6,763 bases of DNA from Pseudomonadota bacterium (GTDB taxonomy: Bacteria > Pseudomonadota > Alphaproteobacteria > Caulobacterales > Caulobacteraceae), in NCBI GenBank assembly GCA_023412655.1, contig JAEYNH010000151.1:1-6763 (forward strand), read 5' to 3'. The notes under the pieces are model-generated. The model was not told the DNA's origin. It saw nothing but the letters and a program-made list of their open reading frames with translations, and did no database searches. A program made the translations under genes and the position numbers. Below, one piece after another: positions 6,101 to 6,763 of this stretch. The first letter of the stretch is position 1. Every line of letters begins with the position of its first letter.

Positions 6101-6716
6101 CCTGCTGTTCGGCGACAAGGGCGACGACTCGGTGTTCGGCGGCGCGGGCGACGACAGCATCCACGGGGGCGAGGGCCGCAACTACCTGCGCGGCGGCGAA
6201 GGCGGCGACCTCATCTACGGCGGCGACGACTTCGACGACGCCCACGGCAACCAGGGCGAGGACACCGTCCATGGGGGCGGAGGCGACGACTGGGTGGTCG
6301 GCGGCCAGGGCCAGGACCTGCTGTTCGGCGACGCCGGGCACGACGTGGTGCTGGGCAACCTGGGCGAGGACACCCTGGACGGCGGCGCGGGCAACGACGT
6401 GGTCCGCGGCGGCCAGGGCAACGACCTGGTGCAGGGTGGCCTCGGCGACGACTGGCTGGCGGGCGACCGCGGCGACGACACCCTGTGGGGCGGCGCCGGC
6501 GCGGACACCTTCCACAGCTGGGGCGAGGCCGGGATCGACCGGGTGATGGACTTCAACTTCGCCGAGGGCGACCGGGTCAACCTGTTGGCCGGAACGACCT
6601 ACAGCTTGGCTCAGGTGGGGGCGGACACGGTGATCAGCATGACGGGCGGCGGGCAGATGACCCTGGTGGGGGTGCAACTGTCCAGCCTGGCGGACGGCTG
6701 GATCACCGTGGGCTAG
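3..6716 (+). CDS. Giant RTX calcium-binding repeat protein, type I secreted, 5'-partial
   Basis: The frame is open from base 3 to TAG 6714-6716 (2,237 codons) with no start that can be trusted. The ATG at 138 lies inside a degenerate nonapeptide (GGAMADLL where GGxGADLL is expected), has no Shine-Dalgarno-like purine run before it, and the same repeat pattern continues upstream, so the gene begins outside the window. What is seen: about 65-70 GGxGxDxLx repeats in blocks, three long modules, twelve 'VSL...VEN' units, three YTVT-type domains, an internal secretion-domain-like region, a 12-Gly linker and a 70-residue C-terminal tail. No cysteine was found. Known of the family: such repeats bind Ca2+ and fold as parallel beta-rolls after export through an ABC transporter, adaptor and TolC-type pore. 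Inferred: a secreted or surface-associated structural, adhesin-like or S-layer-like protein. No protease, lipase or adenylate cyclase motif is visible, but an enzymatic N-terminus could lie upstream. Lineage looks caulobacterial. The family call is very secure; the biological role is unknown. Confidence 0.95.
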   Translation, partial: GADTIVGSAGANLLTGEAGNDSLNGADGADTLRGGDGDDTLTGGAMADLLTGGAGNDQIDGGDGLDRASYNDATSGVNVSLAISGAQDTGWGTDTLISVEHLTGSNQNDTLIGDDGDNWLWGTRGDDSLSGGDGDDLLSVGNGDHTVAGGNGVDTLSYYSDGLTAPVNVSLATSAEQTTGQGKLTVTGVENLVGTSGGDDTLTGDAGDNVLAGWGGSDRLVGGDGDDLLLGDGAIYVDEQAEFFTDHNYGVVTGLDFTPTYDDTLIGGTGADSLLGGLGDDSLVGGDGDDVAYFSGNKADYTVTANGDGTVTVVDNRNGSPDGTDTLTGVEQLAFADQTIATPEPSTEATSGPDTLIGGAGNDSLQGLAGADSLSGAGGDDRLDGGAGADTLSGGLGNDTLIGGADNDVIDGGDGIDMVLFSGADGFSVNLGLTGPQTINAGHGVDTITNVENVGGSVGADTIVGSAGANLLTGEAGKDSLNGGGGADTLMGGDGEDTLSGGDGDDVLVGGAGGDVLDGGAGIDTVDYSSRSTAVNVNLAEGRGMTWNGSTFVAEDTLTGVENVVGTDDHDAIRGDGANNSLTGRAGHDGLYGLAGDDTLSGGDGDDYLVGGAGDDVLAGGAGHDRVGYSSGATNGVTVDLRIQDGSAQNTGMGNDILTGIEHVSGTKFSDTLTGDDGDNWIWGGSDGSGEVGDDTLAGGGGADLIIVGAGDHDLDGGAGVDTLSFKANTGEGITLPDITAGVTVSLAAQHETNRQETGQGSMLIRGFENLSGSQLNDTLTGDAGANVLAGYLGADILDGGDGNDVLLGDGIVDINSHGLGTSGPIAQEEEISGGGADTLIGGAGDDTLWGGAGNDRLEGGAGADVAMYSGNRADYTVTVAVDGTITVVDKRSGSPDGTDTLIGVERLEFADGVWPQSQSTQGTSGNDTLTGGDGPDTLSGLAGDDILRGGPGDDSLAGGDGVDLLTGGAGDDTLDGGAGVDRASYNDATTGVAVSLAVTGPQVTNWGTDTLISIEHLTGSNHNDTLTGDAGDNWLWGTGGNDSMAGGGGNDLISVGRGDHTVDGGAGTDALSFYSETLTAAVNVSLALGGAQNTGQGVMTLSGLEQVSGTMWGNDTLTGDTGGNVLAGWGGSDSLSGGDGDDLLLGDGAIYATVSGAIATVDNDGQVTGASFTVTYADTLMGGAGNDILVGGLGNDLVDGGDGADLIVISATGGTSIYRGGAGSDTLAFSSVIGSAANVSLLRVAAQNAAGATVTLSGIENLSGTRFNDTLTGDGGANTLAGGGGADSLVGGDGADLLLGDGEYTSSAGGQRVTTLVQAVTEGGDVLHGADTLIGGTGNDTLNGGKGDDLLSGGAGDDSLIGGDGVDTATYADATAAVTASLAAGTASGGGGADTLSGVENLIGSAYADSLTGDTGANRLEGGAGADTLSGGAGDDTLLGGAGADVLIGGGGNDRLDGGDGVDIASFASETGAITVDLALGTFGSATLVNVEGVIGGSGDDTLIGDARDNVLEGGAGDDRLEGGGGNDLASYAGATSGVNIDVTQSTHANTGGMGTDTWVSIEGVIGSAHADTLVGGTGAVTLDGGAGNDVIRVATAAGQTARVTLGAGKDTLTLEAATRGLVIATDFQAGASGDVLDIQAALEAQLSGIDLDNDNPFESGHMRLIQDGAATVIQIDTNGGGDNWTTFMRLENTSSLNITADNLGNTAWVPKAMIQGGGGKDVFEWTPPATWVPTDRPVTVNGGGGGDELQITTPPPLANPTAEPKITVSGNSLLLDLDGDGTPDLDITQVADLVLTLIRLILEGNFSSTGLAQNTIHYNGTADDNLLDGSGMTSTESIDGKGFEGEDTLIGAGGNDRLDGGLGDDSLSGGGDNDTLIGGGGDDTLDGGAGGLDVAVFDGEFAEYVITQDGADTLVQGASGTARVRNVERLQFSDRTTDGRGAALSGGGGGGGGGGGGFGSQTPTAGADLLMFSASNDVVQAGAGDDTVMAGGGDDFVHGNTGADSLSGGDGNDTLHGGQDNDVVNGDAGADLLFGDKGDDSVFGGAGDDSIHGGEGRNYLRGGEGGDLIYGGDDFDDAHGNQGEDTVHGGGGDDWVVGGQGQDLLFGDAGHDVVLGNLGEDTLDGGAGNDVVRGGQGNDLVQGGLGDDWLAGDRGDDTLWGGAGADTFHSWGEAGIDRVMDFNFAEGDRVNLLAGTTYSLAQVGADTVISMTGGGQMTLVGVQLSSLADGWITVG
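684..788 (+). other. LLLGDG variable loop 1
   Basis: The RTX spiral is interrupted after LLLGDG (684-701) by GAIY and then 25 residues rich in aromatics, acidic residues and Val (for example FFTDHNYGVVTG) before RTX repeats resume at DDTLIGG. The corresponding loop in copy 3 has the same length but little identity. It reads like a hairpin or surface loop projecting from the beta-roll; no function is assigned. Confidence 0.6.
873..1013 (+). repeat. YTVT-type RTX-associated domain, copy 1
   Basis: About 47 residues after an RTX block: VAYFSGNKADYTVT, then GTVTVVDN, a SPDGTD turn, and a closing GVEQLAFAD. This pattern (Y-x-V-x, short beta strands, then ...DTL-x-G-V-E-x-L-x-F-A-D) commonly follows RTX repeats in large secreted calcium-binding proteins. 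It recurs here at 2598-2738 and 5688-5810. It is followed by a short non-repetitive linker (QTIATPEPSTEATSG) that separates it from the next RTX block. Confidence 0.75.
1063..1874 (+). repeat. RTX blocks with two VSL/VEN units between long modules 1 and 2
   Basis: After the Pro/Thr/Ser linker come about six RTX nonapeptides (1063-1250), a VSL/VEN unit at 1281-1424 (FSVNLGL...TITNVENVGG...DTIVGSAGANLLTG), a further run of RTX repeats to about 1575, a second unit at 1605-1754 (VNVNLAEG...DTLTGVENVVG...), and a last RTX run ending GGAGHD just before long module 2. This stretch has no counterpart between modules 2 and 3, so module spacing is unequal (559 codons for 1 to 2, 357 for 2 to 3). Confidence 0.82.
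1375..1435 (+). repeat. Direct repeat, right copy (identical to 1-61)
   Basis: This is the second copy of the 61-base exact repeat, within the coding sequence, beginning at the TGGGCG that ends the line of Gly-Ser codons before ADTIVGSAG. The first difference is at 1436 (G here, C at 62), which changes Asn-Asp to Lys-Asp. Upstream of 1375 the unit continues as FSVNLGLTGPQ...VENVGG, so the missing upstream part of the protein probably contains the equivalent sequence. Confidence 0.93.
1875..2738 (+). repeat. Long module, copy 2 (most diverged)
   Basis: The architecture matches copy 1: entry DRVGYSSGAT; VSL/VEN unit 1911-2054 ending GDNWIWG; RTX; IVGAGDHDL near 2121; second VSL/VEN unit 2229-2375; VLLGDG at 2418-2435; a different loop (IVDINSHGLGTSGP then an acidic QEEE); RTX; and a YTVT-type domain at 2598-2738 (ADYTVTVAVDGTITVVDKRS...GVERLEFAD). 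It differs by small insertions: one residue near the entry, and a half-module about 7-10 codons longer, with an extra NTGEGITLPDI segment before the second VSL unit. It is therefore an older or faster-diverging copy than 1 and 3. Confidence 0.8.
2598..2738 (+). repeat. YTVT-type RTX-associated domain, copy 2
   Basis: This copy has the same length (47 codons) and layout as 873-1013: VAMYSGNRADYTVT, GTITVVDK, SPDGTDTL, GVERLEFAD. It is followed by a Gln/Ser/Thr-rich linker (PQSQSTQGTSGN) in the same position as the Pro/Thr/Ser linker after copy 1, supporting a module boundary here. Confidence 0.75.
2788..2945 (+). repeat. RTX nonapeptide block before long module 3
   Basis: Consecutive nonapeptides with little interruption: GNDTLTGGDGPDTL, GLAGDDILRGGPGDD, GGDGVDLLTGGAGDD and GGAGVD, running straight into RASYNDAT of module copy 3. 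The same arrangement (linker, short RTX run, RASYNDAT) precedes copy 1. Confidence 0.85.
2944..3630 (+). repeat. Long module, copy 3, lacking the YTVT domain
   Basis: Elements in order: RASYNDATTG entry, VSL/VEN unit 2979-3116 ending GDNWLWG, SVGRGDHTV near 3165-3191, second VSL/VEN unit 3249-3389, NVLAGWGGSD, LLLGDG at 3432-3449, a 25-residue loop, then RTX. It aligns to copy 1 with no gap from 2944 to about 3628. At that point copy 1 goes into its YTVT domain (VAYFSGNKADYTVT), whereas copy 3 switches to IVISATGGTSIYRGGAGSDTL, the beginning of a second-half module. The junction looks like a past internal recombination or duplication. Confidence 0.82.
3618..3998 (+). repeat. Solitary second half-module (fourth copy)
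   Basis: This region repeats only the right half of the long module: DLIVIS...YRGGAGSDTLAF in place of DLISVGRGDHTVDGGAGTDALSF, then a VSL/VEN unit at 3714-3851, NTLAGGGGADSL, GGDGADLLLGDG at about 3882-3911, and a loop (EYTSSAGGQRVTTLVQAVTE) before RTX resumes at DTLIGG. From the starting Asp to LLLGDG is 276 bases, exactly as in copies 1 (408-684) and 3 (3156-3432). The GDHTV and NWLWG motifs are not kept. Confidence 0.75.
3999..4775 (+). repeat. RTX blocks with three VSL/VEN units
   Basis: Alternating RTX runs and shorter VSL/VEN units: 4137-4271 (VTASLAAG...LSGVENLIGSAYADSLTGD), 4425-4547 (ITVDLALGTF...LVNVEGVIGGSGDDTLIGD) and 4620-4760 (VNIDVTQSTHANTG...VSIEGVIGSAHADTLVGG). These units are more compact than those in the long modules and lack the Trp and His motifs. 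The last ends in GGAGNDVIRV, where nonapeptides stop for about 770 bases. Confidence 0.82.
4776..5120 (+). other. Internal domain resembling a type I secretion C-terminal target domain
   Basis: Visible pattern: a last RTX-like strand pair (VTLGAGKDTLTL), then VIATDFQAGASGDVLDIQAAL at 4875-4937, NPFESGHMRLIQDG at 4971-5012, TVIQIDTNGGGDNWTTFMRLE at about 5019-5082, and ITADNL at 5100-5117. The order (I-x-DF...GDvLDl...NPF-x-SG-x-x-R-L-x-Q-x-G-x-x-T-x-x-q-x-D...TADN) is characteristic, from memory, of the C-terminal target domain of large RTX adhesins exported by type I systems, where it normally ends the protein. Here about 530 more residues follow. Whether it still acts as a signal is unknown. 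A profile search (for example with the VCA0849-subclass target-domain model) would decide. Confidence 0.6.
5121..5546 (+). other. Unique non-RTX spacer with calcium-loop-like motif
   Basis: About 142 residues largely free of nonapeptides; I do not recognise a family. It holds two all-Gly runs (GGGGKDVFEW; VNGGGGGDELQI), a Trp/Pro stretch (WTPPATWVPTDRPV), a Pro-rich linker (TTPPPLANPTAEP), then LLLDLDGDGTPDLDI at 5325-5369. The DxDGDGxxD pattern resembles EF-hand or thrombospondin type-3 calcium loops. It is followed by a Leu/Ile-rich segment (VADLVLTLIRLILEG, about 5376-5420), unusual in an otherwise beta-roll protein and possibly an amphipathic helix. The region then returns to RTX repeats. 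Confidence 0.55.
5547..5687 (+). repeat. RTX nonapeptide block before third YTVT domain
   Basis: Five or so tightly packed repeats: DTLIGAGGNDRL, GGLGDDSLSGGGDND, GGGGDDTLDGGAGG. The block precedes the YTVT-type domain just as RTX repeats precede that domain in long module copies 1 and 2. Confidence 0.85.
5688..5810 (+). repeat. YTVT-type RTX-associated domain, copy 3
   Basis: A shorter, diverged form of the domains at 873 and 2598: VAVFDGEFAEYVITQDG, then DTLVQGASGTARVRNVERLQFSD. The N-terminal Y-x-I-T strand and the closing VERLQFSD are conserved; the SPDGTD turn is lost. It ends the central part of the protein just before the Gly linker. Confidence 0.68.
5844..5879 (+). repeat. Twelve-glycine linker encoded by a GGN (mostly GGC) tract
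   Basis: Twelve consecutive Gly codons (nine GGC, one GGT, one GGG, one GGA) follow Ser at 5841. They are followed by FGSQTPTAGAD, after which the C-terminal RTX block starts. A flexible Gly linker at this position is typical, from memory, of large caulobacterial RTX proteins. The near-perfect trinucleotide tract could change length by slippage in steps of one residue without breaking the frame. Confidence 0.85.
5910..6503 (+). repeat. C-terminal RTX calcium-binding block
   Basis: About 20 nearly uninterrupted nonapeptides over 198 residues, with no VSL/VEN units. Many carry Phe, His or Trp in the variable positions (DDFVHGNTGAD, DLLFGDKGDD, DSIHGGEG, DDWVVGGQGQD, DDTLWGGAGAD). Gly-Asn, Gly-Asp and Gly-Gln pairs alternate with Gly-Gly, giving a look distinct from upstream RTX blocks. 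In known RTX proteins the block next to the secretion signal folds first after export and drives folding of the rest. Confidence 0.9.
6504..6713 (+). other. C-terminal type I secretion signal region
   Basis: The last 70 residues follow the final GGAGAD repeat: DTFHSWGEAG, IDRVMDFNFAEGDRVNL, TYSLAQVGADTVISM, QMTLVGVQLSSLADGWITVG. The D-R-V-x-D-F...GDRVNL segment followed by short beta strands and a hydrophobic end is the standard form of uncleaved C-terminal type I secretion signals in RTX proteins. The exact wording resembles Caulobacterales family members, from memory. No ABC transporter or adaptor gene is in the window to confirm the partner. Confidence 0.82.
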
Positions 6717-6763
6717 GGGGGCGGGGGGGGGGGGGGGGGGGGGGGGCGCGGCGGGCGCGGGCC
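6717..6763. other. G-rich 3' tail with 24-base poly-G run
   Basis: The 47 bases after the stop codon hold only G and C. GGGGGC is followed by an uninterrupted run of 24 G (6723-6746) and then a GC-rich 17-base end. No inverted repeat followed by T residues is seen, so no intrinsic terminator can be called, and no further gene starts here. The composition is more like a sequencing or assembly artefact at a contig end than genomic sequence. Confidence 0.7.

Noticed and set aside
5610..6677. 355-codon open frame on the minus strand opposite the C-terminus
   Set aside because: The Val/Ala/His-rich repetitive translation (VVALAA-type) mirrors the RTX periodicity of the + strand gene; there is no recognisable domain and the sense frame is clearly coding.
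1..6713. CRISPR array or non-coding tandem repeat
   Set aside because: The recurrence of units such as GACACCCTG follows 27-base (nine-codon) RTX periodicity in one continuous reading frame; there are no identical repeats with unrelated equal-length spacers.
3..6713. Enzymatic RTX toxin or protease (HExxH metalloprotease, lipase GxSxG, adenylate cyclase)
   Set aside because: No convincing catalytic motif or enzyme-like domain appears in the visible 2,237 codons; an N-terminal enzymatic domain upstream of the window cannot be excluded.
3..6713. RsaA-type S-layer protein of Caulobacter
   Set aside because: It shares RTX repeats and type I export with that class, but it is more than twice the length, with a modular layout not known for RsaA, so the gene name is not justified.
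6714..6763. Intrinsic terminator after the stop codon
   Set aside because: No inverted repeat with a T-tract is present; the sequence is poly-G followed by G/C only.

Overview
The window is almost entirely one very large, 5'-truncated gene on the + strand. Its reading frame is already open at base 3 and closes at a TAG at 6714-6716, giving 2,237 codons. It encodes an RTX (hemolysin-type calcium-binding repeat) protein: roughly 65-70 near-consensus GGxGxDxLx nonapeptides by eye, no cysteine, a very Asp/Gly-rich acidic composition, and a C-terminal tail of the kind recognised by type I secretion systems. No catalytic domain, Sec signal peptide or membrane segment is visible. The true N-terminus lies upstream of the window. 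The only other sequence is a 47-base 3' tail dominated by a 24-base G run.

The DNA is extremely GC-rich with strong GGC/GAC/CTG codon preference. The final ~110 residues (Gly-rich linker, RTX block, then a DTFHSWGEAG...DRVMDF...EGDRVNL...QVGADTVI...MTLVGVQ tail) look like the C-termini of large RTX proteins of Caulobacterales (Caulobacter, Phenylobacterium, Brevundimonas). That assignment is from remembered family appearance, not a search. The protein is expected to leave the cell through an HlyB/HlyD/TolC-type channel and fold extracellularly on binding calcium; the exporter genes are not in this window.

Layout: 3-197 RTX block, whose first 61 bases repeat exactly at 1375-1435; 196-1013 long module, copy 1; 1014-1874 linker, RTX repeats and two 'VSL/VEN' units; 1875-2738 long module, copy 2; 2739-2945 linker and RTX; 2944-3630 long module, copy 3, which loses the module's final domain and runs into 3618-3998, a lone second half-module; 3999-4775 RTX with three VSL/VEN units; 4776-5120 a domain resembling a type I secretion C-terminal target domain, here internal; 5121-5546 a unique spacer with a DLDGDGTPD calcium-loop-like motif and a hydrophobic helix candidate; 5547-5810 RTX plus a third YTVT-type domain; 5844-5879 twelve consecutive glycines; 5910-6503 C-terminal RTX block; 6504-6713 terminal secretion signal; 6717-6763 G-rich tail.

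The window does not show a new multi-gene system. Its most interesting points are the hierarchical internal repeats (copies 1 and 3 align without gaps at a 916-codon offset), a half-module duplication, variable loops held at nearly constant length, and two secretion-signal-like regions in one polypeptide. Both window ends carry signs of assembly limits: an exact repeat at the left and a poly-G tract at the right.
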